A stretch of 64,000 nucleotides of DNA, taken from the NCBI GenBank assembly GCA_963781595.1, contig CAWAGG010000006.1:1550001-1614000 (forward strand). Direction: 5' to 3'. Position 1 is the first letter of the stretch. Each line of letters starts with the position of its first letter. The translations under genes and the position numbers were made by a program. This document shows positions 42,572 to 51,583 of the stretch, piece after piece. Below the pieces are notes generated by a model. The model saw nothing but the letters and a program-made list of their open reading frames with translations, ran no database searches and had not been told where the DNA came from. This DNA is from JBEDUK01 sp963781595. Its GTDB lineage: Bacteria > Actinomycetota > UBA4738.

Positions 42572-43782
42572 GGCCCGAGCTGACTGGGGGTTCGGGCCCG
42601 CCGGGCGTCCGGGGGAGCACGATCGCAGAGGCCGTCGGGGCGAACGGATCTGTGGGAACGGTCGGGGAAGCCGCCGCGACCATCGCGGAACCGGTTCGTT
42701 CCGTGCGGGCCGCGGCCTACCGGATCCCGCTTCCCGAGCCGCGATCGGACGGCACCCTCACCTGGGACGCGACCACGATCGTCGTGGTGACGGTCGAGGC
42801 GGGCGGCACCCGGGGCCTCGGGTACACGTATGGCGCGGCGGCGTGCGCGCCGTTCGTCGACGAGCTGCTGGCCCCGCGTGTCGTGGGTACCGGCGCAAGC
42901 GACGTGCGCGGTGCCTGGATGTCCATGGTCGACGCCGTCCGTAACGTAGGGCGGCCTGGCATCGCATCGATGGCGATCGCGGCCGTCGACGTCGCGCTGT
43001 GGGACCTGAAAGCCACCCTCCTCGACGTCAGCCTCTGTGCGTTGCTCGGTGCGGCGCGGGCGGAGGTACCCGTCTACGGCAGCGGCGGCTTCACGTCGAT
43101 GCCCGATGCGGCGCTCGTCGAACAGCTCCGGACGTGGGTCGAAGACGCCCACATCACGCGCGTGAAGATGAAGATCGGCGCGGAGTGGGGGTCGCTGGAG
43201 GCACACGATCTGGACCGCGTTCGGATCGCACGGCAAGCGATCGGCGATGACGTCGAGCTCCTCGTGGACGCCAACGGTGCGTACGCGCGGAAGCAGGCCG
43301 TCCGCGTGGGTCATGCGCTCGTAGACCTGGGTGTCGTCTGGTTCGAGGAACCCGTGTCCTCCGATGACCTGCACGGCCTCAGGGAGGTCCGCGACCTGGT
43401 CGGCATGGACGTCGCGGCGGGAGAGTACGGCTACGATCCAGCGTACTTCGAGCGGATGTGCGCCGCGGGCGCGGTCGACTGCCTACAGGCCGACGCGACA
43501 CGGTGCGCGGGGATCACGGGCTGGCTCGCGGCCGCGGAGATCGCGACGGCACACGGTCTGCAGATCTCCAGCCACACCGCCCAGTCGATACATGTGCACC
43601 CGGCGTGCTCGGTGCCGAACCTCCGACACGCCGAGTACTTCGCCGACCACGCGAGGGCCGAACGCATCCTCTTCGACGGTGTGCCCGACCCGAGGGAGGG
43701 CGTCCTACGGCCCGACGCGTCGCGGCCGGGGCTCGGGCAGGAGCTGAAGGAACCGGATGCGGAGAAGTTCCGCGTCGCATGA
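42568..43782 (+). CDS. enolase-superfamily (mandelate racemase/muconate lactonizing) dehydratase
   Basis: Predicted 404 residues. An unusual 45-residue N-terminal extension rich in Gly and Ala precedes the capping domain; the barrel has Lys pair in TRVKMKIG, metal ligands Asp in LLVDANGAY, Glu in VWFEEP and Glu in AAGEYGYD, and His in ISSHTAQS. The family abstracts a proton alpha to a carboxylate, and many members dehydrate sugar acids. It overlaps the ThDP enzyme (ATGA) and precedes a dehydrogenase, suggesting sugar-acid catabolism. Confidence 0.88.
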   Translation: MRPELTGGSGPPGVRGSTIAEAVGANGSVGTVGEAAATIAEPVRSVRAAAYRIPLPEPRSDGTLTWDATTIVVVTVEAGGTRGLGYTYGAAACAPFVDELLAPRVVGTGASDVRGAWMSMVDAVRNVGRPGIASMAIAAVDVALWDLKATLLDVSLCALLGAARAEVPVYGSGGFTSMPDAALVEQLRTWVEDAHITRVKMKIGAEWGSLEAHDLDRVRIARQAIGDDVELLVDANGAYARKQAVRVGHALVDLGVVWFEEPVSSDDLHGLREVRDLVGMDVAAGEYGYDPAYFERMCAAGAVDCLQADATRCAGITGWLAAAEIATAHGLQISSHTAQSIHVHPACSVPNLRHAEYFADHARAERILFDGVPDPREGVLRPDASRPGLGQELKEPDAEKFRVA

Positions 43783-43827
43783 CGGGCCGCCACGAGCCCG
43801 GGTCGCCATGAGGCGGAGGTGAGGGTG

Positions 43828-44832
43828 ATGGAGCGTTGGTCTGGGAAGGTGGTCGCGATCACGGGCGGCACATCGGGCGTCGGGCGCGCCTCCGCGATCA
43901 GGTTCGCGGAGGGGTCCGCCGCCGTCGCCGTGATCGCACGGGGGAGCCATGGGCTGGAGGCCGCCGCCAAGGAGGTCGCAGCCGCCGGCGGCCAGGCCAT
44001 GGCGGTCGAGGCGGACGTGGCCGACCCCGAACAGGTCGAGGATGCCGCCGCATGCATCGAGCGCGAGATCGGTCCGATCGATGTGTGGGTCAACGACGCG
44101 ATGACGACCGTGTTCGCGCCCTTCGACCGCATCACGGCCGAGGAGTTCCGGCGCGTCACGGAGGTGACGTACCTCGGGTTCGTCCACGGCACGATGGCGG
44201 CGCTCCGGCGGATGAAGCCTCGGGACCGGGGAACGATCGTCCAGGTGGGGTCCGCGCTCGCGCACCGGAGCATCCCGCTGCAGTCGGCGTACTGTGGTGC
44301 GAAGCACGCGATCCAGGGCTTCACGCAGTCCCTGAGATGCGAGCTGCTGCATGAGCGATCGAACGTTCGCGTGACGATGGTCCATCTTCCGGCGCTGAAC
44401 ACCCCGCAGTTCGATCATTGCCTCTCGCGCATGCCCGAGCATCCGCAGCCCGTGCCCCCGATCTACCAGCCCGAGGTGGCCGCGCGTGCGATCGAATGGG
44501 CGGCCCGCCATGACCGCCGCGAGGTCTGGGTCGGAGCTCCCACGGTCGGGACGATCCTCGCGAACCGCCTGGCGCCTGGCCTGCTCGACCGGTACCTGGC
44601 GAGGACGAACGTGGACGCCCAGCAGGCGCCCGAGCTGGGCGTCCAGCGGGGAACTCCGAACCTCTGGGCGCCGGAGGAAGGGGATCCGGGCGTCCACGGG
44701 GCCTTCGACGAGCGCTCGCATGCGAGGAGCGTGCAACTGTGGATCACCGAACGGCGAACGTGGGCCGCGGCGCTGGGTGGAACGGCGGCAGCGGCGGTCG
44801 GGCTGGCCGCCGTCGCTCGCGCACGTCGCTGA
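43828..44832 (+). CDS. short-chain dehydrogenase/reductase
   Basis: Predicted 334 residues. The SDR core (about 1-240) has the cofactor loop ITGGTSGVGRA, NDAM in place of NNAG, and catalytic Ser142, Tyr155 and Lys159 (SAYCGAK). A C-terminal extension of about 90 residues (RLAPGLLDRYLARTNVDAQQ, then a hydrophobic AAALGGTAAAAVGLAAVA) may anchor it to the membrane. ATG 43828 is chosen because GGAGG lies 8 nt upstream; GTG 43819 is too close to that site. Confidence 0.88.
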   Translation: MERWSGKVVAITGGTSGVGRASAIRFAEGSAAVAVIARGSHGLEAAAKEVAAAGGQAMAVEADVADPEQVEDAAACIEREIGPIDVWVNDAMTTVFAPFDRITAEEFRRVTEVTYLGFVHGTMAALRRMKPRDRGTIVQVGSALAHRSIPLQSAYCGAKHAIQGFTQSLRCELLHERSNVRVTMVHLPALNTPQFDHCLSRMPEHPQPVPPIYQPEVAARAIEWAARHDRREVWVGAPTVGTILANRLAPGLLDRYLARTNVDAQQAPELGVQRGTPNLWAPEEGDPGVHGAFDERSHARSVQLWITERRTWAAALGGTAAAAVGLAAVARARR

Positions 44833-44892
44833 GAGCGCCGTTTCCGAGCCGAGGCCTCGGGGTAACCGAACCGACGAGGAGGTCGATGCCAG

Positions 44893-45300
44893 ATGCCGAA
44901 GACGACGATGCAAGGGAACGCGAAGCGCGAGGAACTCCCGAGCACGCTCGAGCGGTCGCCGGAGAAGGCCCAGCGCACGTTCGCGAAGGCGCACGACGAC
45001 GCGGTCGAGCGGTACGGTGAAGGTGAGCGGGCCCATCGCACGGCGTTCGCCGCCGTGAAGCGCTCGTACGAGAAGGTCGGCGATCATTGGGAGCCCAAGC
45101 GGCGACGCGGGCCGTCCGAGGCGAAGTCGGCGAGCCCGTCGGCAGCCGTTCGCCGCAGGCCCGGCGGGACCGCCGGAGGCGTCGACGTGCTGGGTCACAC
45201 GCGGGCGGAGCTGCTCGCGCGCGCCAAACGGCTCGGCATCAAGGGCCGCCACCGCATGAAGAAGGAGGATCTCGGACGCGCGATCGCGCAGCGACAATGA
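44893..45300 (+). CDS. ChaB-family protein with Rho-N-like C-terminus
   Basis: Predicted 135 residues. The N-terminal half matches ChaB (ELPSTLERSPEKAQRTFAKAHDDAVERYGEGERAHRTAFAAVK); the C-terminal 40 residues (HTRAELLARAKRLGIKGRHRMKKEDLGRAI) resemble a Rho N-terminal or SAP-like nucleic-acid-binding helix. Members are found in cation-stress contexts but have no proven reaction. Its stop overlaps the start of the large FAD gene (ATGA). Confidence 0.78.
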   Translation: MPKTTMQGNAKREELPSTLERSPEKAQRTFAKAHDDAVERYGEGERAHRTAFAAVKRSYEKVGDHWEPKRRRGPSEAKSASPSAAVRRRPGGTAGGVDVLGHTRAELLARAKRLGIKGRHRMKKEDLGRAIAQRQ

Positions 45301-48290
45301 CGCCGCCGAACGGTTCGGCAACACCCGGATCGTCGGTCGCCGAGCGGCTCGAACACGAGCTGCGACGCAGGATCGACGGAGAGGTTCGCTTCGGGCGCGG
45401 CGATCGGGCGCTCTATTCGACGGATTCCTCGAGCTACCGGCAGATACCGATCGGCGTGGTGATCCCGCGGTGCATCGACGACGTCGTGGAGACCGTCGCG
45501 GTGTGCCGGGAGGTCGGCGCCCCCGTGCTCTCGCGAGGCGGAGGCACCAGCCTCGCGGGGCAGTGCTGCAACGTGGCCGTCGTGATCGATCATTCGAAGT
45601 ACCTCGATCGGATCCTCGACCTCGATCGCGAACGTGGGCTCGCACGGGTCGAGCCGGGCGTGGTCCTGGACTCCCTACGCGATCTCGGGAGGGCGGGAAC
45701 GCCGCGGCTGACGTTCGGTCCGACGCCTTCGACGCACGACCACTGCACGATCGGCGGCATGATCGGCAACAACTCCTGCGGCAACTACTCGATCATGTCG
45801 GAGTTCTACGGACCTGGTCCGCGGATGCAGCACAACGTCGAGGAGATGGAGATCCTCCTTTACGACGGGACACGCATGCACGTCACCGGGGGGATGTCGG
45901 AGGACGAACTCGATCGCACGATCCGGGGTGGCGGGCGGAGCGGCGAGATCCATGGGCGGCTGAGGGAGCTGCGCGACCGGTACGAGGATGAGATCCGCGC
46001 CAGGTTCCACGAGTTCCCGAGGCGCGTGTCCGGGTACAACCTCGACGCGCTGCTCCCCGAGAACGGGTTCGACGTCGTGCAAGCACTGGTCGGCACCGAG
46101 AGCACCTGCGTCACCGTGCTCGAGGCCACCCTCCGGATGATCGACGAGCCGGCGCACCGGGCGATCGCCGTCGTCGGGTTCGAGGACCTCTACGCTGCGG
46201 CCGCGCAGGTCGTGGCTGCGCGCGAGCACCGGCCGATCGCGCTCGAGGGGTTCGACGACGAACTGATCGAGGACGATGCCCGTCTCGGGAAGCACATGGA
46301 CGCGCTCCGACGGCTCCCGGAGGGTGCCGGGTGGCTGATGGCGGAGTTCCCCGGCCGCAGCGCCGAGGATGCCGCCTCCCGTGCCCGCGCACTCGTCGAG
46401 GAGCTACGTGCTGCGGAAGGCTTCCGCGACGGCCGCGTCTACGAGGACCCCGAGTCCCAGGGGCGGATCTGGGAAGTGCGCGAGTCGGGACTGGGCGCGA
46501 CCGCCTACGTGCCCGGTGACCCCGATACGTACTCGGGCTGGGAGGATGCGGCTGTCCCGCCGGAGCACATGTCCGCGTACCTGCGTCGGTTCCGGGCTTT
46601 GCTGGACAGCTACGGCTACGAGGGAGCGCTCTACGGCCACTGGGGTCAAGGGTGCGTCCACACCAGGATCGACTGGGACCCCCGCACCGTGGACGGGGTC
46701 GAACGGTGGCGGCGGTTCGTCGACGACGCGGCCGACCTGGTGCTCAGCTACGGTGGGTCGCTGTCGGGGGAGCACGGCGACGGCCAGTCGCGAGCGGCGC
46801 TCCTGCCGAAGATGTTCGGCGATCGGATCGTGCAGGCGTTCAGCGAATTCAAGGAGATCTGGGATCCCGACGGGAAGATGAACCCCGGCAAGGTCGTCGA
46901 CCCCTACCCGATCACGTCGAACCTGCGGCTCGGACCCGACTTCGCGCCGGCCCAGGTGCGGTCGCTGTTCTCCTACCCGCGCGAAGGAGGGTCGTTCGCC
47001 CAATCGGCCGTCCGGTGCGTCGGCGTCGGCGCCTGCCGGAGGCTCGGGTCGGAGAGCGGCGTCATGTGTCCCTCGTTCCAGGTGACGCGGGAGGAGAAGC
47101 ACTCCACCCGTGGCCGCGCGCGTCTGCTCTTCGAGATGATCCGCGGGGACGCCGGCGTGGGGATGTGGCGCTCCAAGGAGGTCGCCGACGCGCTGCACCT
47201 CTGCCTCGCGTGCAAGGGGTGCAAGAGCGACTGTCCCGTCAACGTCGACATGGCGACGTACAAGGCCGAGTTCCTCTCCCATCATTACGGCCGCAGGATG
47301 CGCCCTCGCCAGGCGTACGCGATGGGCCTGATCATGTGGTGGGCGCGGCTCGCGTCCACGGTGCCGCGAACGGCGAACCTCATCGCCCATGCACCGATCG
47401 TGTCGCCTCTGCTCAAGCGCGCGGCCGGCGTGGCGCCGGACCGCGATGCACCGAGGTTCGCGACCGAGACGCTGCGTGCGTGGTTCGACCGGCGGCCTGC
47501 CGTCAATCTCGGGGGACCCGAGGTCGTGGTCTGGCCGGACACCTTCACGAACTTCCTGACGCCCGGGCCCGGACGGGCGACCGTCGAGGTCCTCGAGGAC
47601 GCGGGGTTCCGCGTCGTGCTCCCACCGAGGGTCCTCTGCTGCGGACGGCCTCTCTACGACTACGGGATGCTCGATCTCGCCCGCGCGATGCTCCGGAAGG
47701 TCCTCGCGACGCTCCGGCCGTGGATCCGCGCGGGTATCCCCCTCGTCGGGGTCGAACCGAGCTGCCTCGCCGTGTTCCGCGATGAGCTGCTGAACCTCTT
47801 CCCCCACGACCAGGATGCGCGTCGCCTGGCTGCTCAGTCGTTCGTGCTGTCGGAGTTCCTCGATCGGTACGCTCCCGACTGGGAACCGCCACGCATCGAA
47901 CGTCGGGCAATCGTTCAGCCGCACTGCCATCACCACGCCGTGATGGGCTTCGACGACGAGCTGAACCTCATCCGACGGATGGGCCTCGATCCGGCGCCGA
48001 TCGACACCGGTTGCTGCGGGATGGCAGGCTCCTTCGGATTCGAGGCGGGCGACCGCTACGAGGTGTCGCGGGCCTGCGGCGAACGGGTCCTCCTGCCGCG
48101 CGTCCGCGCGGCGGACGCATCGACGCTGGTCCTCGCCGACGGCTTCTCGTGCCGGACGCAGGTGGAGCAGGGGACGGGTCGTCGCGCCCTGCATCTGGCG
48201 GAGGCGATCCGACTCGCCGGGCGTACCGACCCGAGGGGCGGGCCCCGCGCGCGAGTTGTCGGGGCGACGCGCGGTGCACGAGATGGATGA
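45297..48290 (+). CDS. FAD-linked oxidase / Fe-S dehydrogenase fusion (D-lactate- or glycolate-dehydrogenase-like)
   Basis: Predicted 997 residues. The N-terminal half is a PCMH-type FAD domain (IPRCIDDVVETVAVCREVGAPVLSRGGGTSLAGQCCN, then TIGGMIGNNSCGNYS) with a C-terminal FAD-oxidase cap (GSLSGEHGDGQSRAALL). The second half holds a 4Fe-4S motif CLACKGCKSDCPVNV, a partly degenerate CVGVGACRRLG...MCPSF cluster, and two CCG half-domains (VLCCGRPLYDYG and DTGCCGMAGSFGF). Similar proteins oxidise D-lactate, D-2-hydroxyglutarate or glycolate and pass electrons to the respiratory chain. It is coupled to ChaB (ATGA) upstream and the GH15 gene downstream. Confidence 0.9.
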   Translation: MTPPNGSATPGSSVAERLEHELRRRIDGEVRFGRGDRALYSTDSSSYRQIPIGVVIPRCIDDVVETVAVCREVGAPVLSRGGGTSLAGQCCNVAVVIDHSKYLDRILDLDRERGLARVEPGVVLDSLRDLGRAGTPRLTFGPTPSTHDHCTIGGMIGNNSCGNYSIMSEFYGPGPRMQHNVEEMEILLYDGTRMHVTGGMSEDELDRTIRGGGRSGEIHGRLRELRDRYEDEIRARFHEFPRRVSGYNLDALLPENGFDVVQALVGTESTCVTVLEATLRMIDEPAHRAIAVVGFEDLYAAAAQVVAAREHRPIALEGFDDELIEDDARLGKHMDALRRLPEGAGWLMAEFPGRSAEDAASRARALVEELRAAEGFRDGRVYEDPESQGRIWEVRESGLGATAYVPGDPDTYSGWEDAAVPPEHMSAYLRRFRALLDSYGYEGALYGHWGQGCVHTRIDWDPRTVDGVERWRRFVDDAADLVLSYGGSLSGEHGDGQSRAALLPKMFGDRIVQAFSEFKEIWDPDGKMNPGKVVDPYPITSNLRLGPDFAPAQVRSLFSYPREGGSFAQSAVRCVGVGACRRLGSESGVMCPSFQVTREEKHSTRGRARLLFEMIRGDAGVGMWRSKEVADALHLCLACKGCKSDCPVNVDMATYKAEFLSHHYGRRMRPRQAYAMGLIMWWARLASTVPRTANLIAHAPIVSPLLKRAAGVAPDRDAPRFATETLRAWFDRRPAVNLGGPEVVVWPDTFTNFLTPGPGRATVEVLEDAGFRVVLPPRVLCCGRPLYDYGMLDLARAMLRKVLATLRPWIRAGIPLVGVEPSCLAVFRDELLNLFPHDQDARRLAAQSFVLSEFLDRYAPDWEPPRIERRAIVQPHCHHHAVMGFDDELNLIRRMGLDPAPIDTGCCGMAGSFGFEAGDRYEVSRACGERVLLPRVRAADASTLVLADGFSCRTQVEQGTGRRALHLAEAIRLAGRTDPRGGPRARVVGATRGARDG

Positions 48291-50121
48291 GGAGCCCTAT
48301 CCGCCCGTTGCCGAGTACGCCCTGATCTCCGACTGCCATTCGGCGGCGCTGGTCTCGACCACCGGCTCGATCGACTGGTGCTGCATGCCGCGCATGGATG
48401 CGGCGAGCTGCTTCGGCCGCCTGCTGGACTGGAGCCGGGGCGGGACCTGCTGGATCCGGCCGATCGGTGGGTACACCTCGGCGCGTCGGTACCTGGACGG
48501 GACCATGGTGCTGGAGACCACGTACCGGACGCAGGGCGGTGAGGCGAGGCTGCTCGATCTATTCACGATGCGCGAAGGGGGCCGCGACGACCCGTACCGA
48601 CAAATGCTCAGGGTCGTCGAGGGTATCCGTGGCTCGGTGGACGTCGAGATCAGGGCCGAACCACGCTTCGACTACGGGGACGTGCGTCCCTGGCTGCTCC
48701 AACTCGGTGTGCAGCGGTACGGCGCGATCGGTGGGAGCCACGGTCTCTTGTTCTCGAGCGACGTGCCGATCGAAGCCACGGACGATGGGGCGATCGGGGC
48801 GCTGGTTTCGGTCCGGCCCGGGCAACGCGCGTATCTCTCGATCGAGTACGTGCGGCCCGAGCGGCTCGACGGCCGGCGGTTCGACGTCCTCGATCCGTCG
48901 GAGACGCAGCGGCGGCTCGCGGAGACGATCGCGTGGTGGCGTAAGTGGGCGTCCCGCGCGCGCGTCGGCGGACCCCAAGCCGCACCCATCGTGCGCTCGG
49001 CAATGGTGCTCAAGGCGCTCACGAACGCGCCTACCGGGGCGATCGCGGCCGCGGCCACCACCTCGCTCCCCGAGGCGCCGGGCGGGATCAGGAACTGGGA
49101 CTACCGCCACAGCTGGATCAGGGATTCGGTCTTCACGGTTCGCTCCCTCGCGGAGGTCGGGTTCGAGGCCGAGGCCGACGGGTTCAGGCGGTTCGTCGAG
49201 CGGAGCGCCGCGGCGCGGGCTGCCTCCCTCCAGATCCTGTACGGCCTCGGCGGGGAACGCCGGTTGCTGGAGTTCGAGCTCGACGAGCTGGAGGGATACC
49301 GGGGGGCGCGACCGGTGCGCGTCGGGAACGCGGCCGCGCGCCAGCGGCAGTTGGACGTCTACGGACACCTCCTGCTCCTCACGTACCGCTGGCACCGGCG
49401 GGGACGATCCCCGGACGACGACTACTGGCGATTCCTCGTGGACCTCATAGATGACGCCTCGCACCTGTGGCGCGAACCGGACCGGGGCATCTGGGAGATG
49501 CGCGGCCCGCCCCGGCACTTCGTGCACTCGAAAGCGATGTGCTGGACCGCGCTGGACGTCGGCATCCGCCTCGCCGAGGAATGCGAACGACGAGGCCCCC
49601 TCCGCGCATGGACGAAGGCGCGCGACGCGTGTCACCGCGCCATCATGCGCGACGGGTACGATCGGAAGCGCGGGATCTTCGTGCAGGCGTTCGACTCGCC
49701 CGCGCTCGACGCCGCGCTCCTGCTGCTCCCGAACTCAGGCCTCATCGGGTTCGACGATCCCAGGATGGTTCGGACGACGGACGCGATCCGCGAGGAGCTG
49801 GCGGACGAGGGTCTGATCCGCAGATACTCCGGGGAGGATGGCTTGGAGGGCACCGAGGGAGCATTCATCGCGTGTTCGTTCTGGCTCGCGGAGTGCCTCG
49901 CGCGGCAGGGCCGGCTGAACGAGGCACGGGACGCGTTCGATCGAGCGATCGCCACCGGCAACGATGTCGGACTCTTCTCCGAGGAATCTGATCCGAAATC
50001 CGGGGACATGTTGGGCAACTTCCCGCAGGCGCTGACGCATATGTCCCTTATCGCGGCGGCCCTCGCGCTCCACGGGGAGAACGGTGGTGCCGGCGCGACA
50101 CCGATCGGGCCGTTGGCGTGA
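48283..50121 (+). CDS. glycoside hydrolase family 15 (glucoamylase/trehalase-like)
   Basis: Predicted 612 residues. The N-terminal beta domain (AEYALISDCHSAALVSTTGSIDWCCMPRMDAASCFGRLL) and the (alpha/alpha)6 catalytic domain are as in actinobacterial GH15 proteins: GIRNWDYRHSWIRDS, HFVHSKAMCWTALD and the catalytic Glu region GLEGTEGAFIACSFW. There is no signal peptide, so it acts in the cytoplasm, probably on trehalose or short alpha-glucans. ATG 48283 overlaps the previous gene by 8 bp; an upstream TTG at 48256 is possible. Confidence 0.88.
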   Translation: MDEEPYPPVAEYALISDCHSAALVSTTGSIDWCCMPRMDAASCFGRLLDWSRGGTCWIRPIGGYTSARRYLDGTMVLETTYRTQGGEARLLDLFTMREGGRDDPYRQMLRVVEGIRGSVDVEIRAEPRFDYGDVRPWLLQLGVQRYGAIGGSHGLLFSSDVPIEATDDGAIGALVSVRPGQRAYLSIEYVRPERLDGRRFDVLDPSETQRRLAETIAWWRKWASRARVGGPQAAPIVRSAMVLKALTNAPTGAIAAAATTSLPEAPGGIRNWDYRHSWIRDSVFTVRSLAEVGFEAEADGFRRFVERSAAARAASLQILYGLGGERRLLEFELDELEGYRGARPVRVGNAAARQRQLDVYGHLLLLTYRWHRRGRSPDDDYWRFLVDLIDDASHLWREPDRGIWEMRGPPRHFVHSKAMCWTALDVGIRLAEECERRGPLRAWTKARDACHRAIMRDGYDRKRGIFVQAFDSPALDAALLLLPNSGLIGFDDPRMVRTTDAIREELADEGLIRRYSGEDGLEGTEGAFIACSFWLAECLARQGRLNEARDAFDRAIATGNDVGLFSEESDPKSGDMLGNFPQALTHMSLIAAALALHGENGGAGATPIGPLA

Positions 50122-50462
50122 TGGGGTGCAACAGGGGTACCGGCGTCTTCCGGCAACGGTGGCGCGGGTACGGGTCCGCCGACCGCATGTCCCCGACGGG
50201 AAAGGCGCATCACGGATGGTGGTAGCTCGGAGCCGTAACCGAACGACCTTGAAGACCCATGTCCGCGGCCCGGATGGACGTCTCGTAGGTCAGCCTGGCT
50301 TCGGCTGGTGATCGTCGCGCTCGGGATCATGCGGATCCTCGACGAGGGCTGGGCGGCGTGATCGGCCCGCTGCTGTTGAGTGCCTCATCGGAACGGGCGA
50401 TCGCTCGGATGTGACGATCGGCCACTGGGTTGGCGCCGGCCCGCTGATCCTCGCGGGCCTGA
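50122..50462. other. non-coding stretch near the island end
   Basis: About 340 bp after the GH15 gene with no supported reading frame, RNA gene or terminator. It is followed by an IS21 helper remnant, and is probably decayed mobile-element or island DNA. Confidence 0.4.
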
Positions 50463-50678
50463 ATCGCCCTGGTCTCCTCCCGCTACGAGCGGGCCTCGTT
50501 GATCGTGAGCTCGAACAAGACCTTCTCCGCGTGGGCAGAGATCTTCGGAGACCCGGTGGCCGTGGCGGCCATGGTCGACCGGCTCGTCCACCACGCCGAG
50601 GTGATCGTCCTCAAGGGCGAGAGCTACCGGCTGAAGGGCCGGGTGAAGGAGGTGATCGCCTCACCGGAAGGCTCGTAG
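50463..50678 (+). pseudogene. IS21-family IstB (ATP-binding helper) fragment, C-terminus
   Basis: An open stretch of 71 codons encodes the typical IstB end: IALVSSRYERASLIVSSNKT, FSAWAEIFGDPVAVAAM, VDRLVHHAEVIVLKGESYRLKG. The in-frame codon before it is a stop (50460-50462) and the first roughly 180 residues with the ATPase motifs are missing. It is a truncated relic of an IS21 element that once carried the transposase as well. Confidence 0.75.
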
Positions 50679-50683
50679 GTGGA

Positions 50684-50724
50684 AAGGATTCGACCGGCGG
50701 TAACTGGCAAGGATTCGACCGGCG
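50684..50724. repeat. direct repeats at the right end of the IS21 relic
   Basis: AAGGATTCGACCGGCG occurs at 50684-50699 and again at 50709-50724, 25 bp apart, followed by TTGACA ending in CA. IS21 ends typically carry several such internal repeats, so the right end of the element is probably near 50730. Confidence 0.6.
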
Positions 50725-50910
50725 TTGACAGCGTAGGTCGAACCCTGCGGCACATCGAGGCCCTGGCACGTGAGTGCGGGCACGGTGTCCGTGCTGTTCC
50801 ACAGCTGCCCGATGAGCCACTCGATCGGCTTCGGGTCGGTTACGAAGATGTCTTCACCAACGAGCGCGTCCTCGCAGCCACGATCGGCGTGCAAGATCAG
50901 CGCTTCATAC

Positions 50911-50946
50911 AGCAGGAGGTCCCGGGTTCGATCCCGGCGCCCCGAC
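50911..50946 (+). other. attR-like copy of the tRNA-Pro 3' end
   Basis: AGCAGGAGGTCCCGGGTTC, then GATCCCGGCGCCCCGAC, repeats the anticodon-stem, T-arm and acceptor sequence of tRNA-Pro with a change only in the T loop. No D arm or acceptor 5' strand is present, so it is not a tRNA gene. With 37459-37495 it bounds a 13.4-kb segment. Flanking sequence 50731-50910 and 50947-51031 contains nothing else recognisable. Confidence 0.65.
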
Positions 50947-51031
50947 ACCGAGAACCTGCCGCGCGGAGGCATCTGCCCGGGATCGGTGCGTGGATCTTCG
51001 ATGACCTCGACCGGGAGCACCGCCAGGCGCC

Positions 51032-51526
51032 TCAGATGAACGGGCAGGTCTCGGCCTCGTACACGAGGCTGACCACGGCGCGAACCATCGTGGCCGAGTC
51101 GCCCGCGTGCAGCACCCGCCAGCTGATGCGCACCTCCTGCGCGTGCAGCGCGGGCGCGCCGTCGCTGACGAAGGTGAACGAGAAGGCGTTCGTCGCACCC
51201 GCCGTCGGGTCCATGGTGACGGTCCCCGGCGCCATCTCGAACGTGCCGCCCTGTTCGACGTTGACCGCCTTCAGGCGGACCGGGGCGCCCTTCACGACGA
51301 CCGTCACCGACTCCGTCAAGCCGAAGACCGCCTCGACGGGGAGCCGTAGGCTCGAGATGTCTTTGAACGTGGTGGACCCGGTCGAGATCGGCTTGGTCAG
51401 CGCGCGGGTGGCCATGCAGTTGATGTGCGCGCCGCCCGACTGGCCGCTCCGCGAGACGGCCAGGACCGTCAGCGGCGTGGCCACCAGGACGATCGCAGCG
51501 ATGCCGATGACGAAGCTCTTACGCAT
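51032..51526 (-). CDS. secreted or membrane-anchored protein, hypothetical
   Basis: Predicted 164 residues with an N-terminal signal or anchor (MRKSFVIGIAAIVLVATPLTVLAV). The mature part is beta-rich (TVVVKGAPVRLKAVNV, FSFTFVSDGAPAL) with a few Cys near each end. No family is recognised. GGAGGTGATCC before ATG 51526 is a near-perfect ribosome site. Confidence 0.72.
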   Translation of the reverse strand: MRKSFVIGIAAIVLVATPLTVLAVSRSGQSGGAHINCMATRALTKPISTGSTTFKDISSLRLPVEAVFGLTESVTVVVKGAPVRLKAVNVEQGGTFEMAPGTVTMDPTAGATNAFSFTFVSDGAPALHAQEVRISWRVLHAGDSATMVRAVVSLVYEAETCPFI

Positions 51527-51583
51527 GAGGGATCACCTCCAGGATCCGGACGGATGGAACGCCAGCAACACCTGACGCCTCGA

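Noticed and set aside
45675..48194. Long minus-strand open frames across the FAD/Fe-S dehydrogenase
   Set aside because: They mirror a gene with clear FAD and Fe-S motifs on the plus strand and have no motifs of their own.
50880..50946. Possible extra tRNA gene
   Set aside because: Only anticodon-stem remnant, T arm and acceptor 3' strand are present; there is no D arm or matching 5' acceptor strand.
50661..51020. A 119-codon minus-strand frame crossing the attR-like site
   Set aside because: It spans a tRNA-derived repeat and the IS21 end, so translation is unlikely, and no similarity is recognisable.
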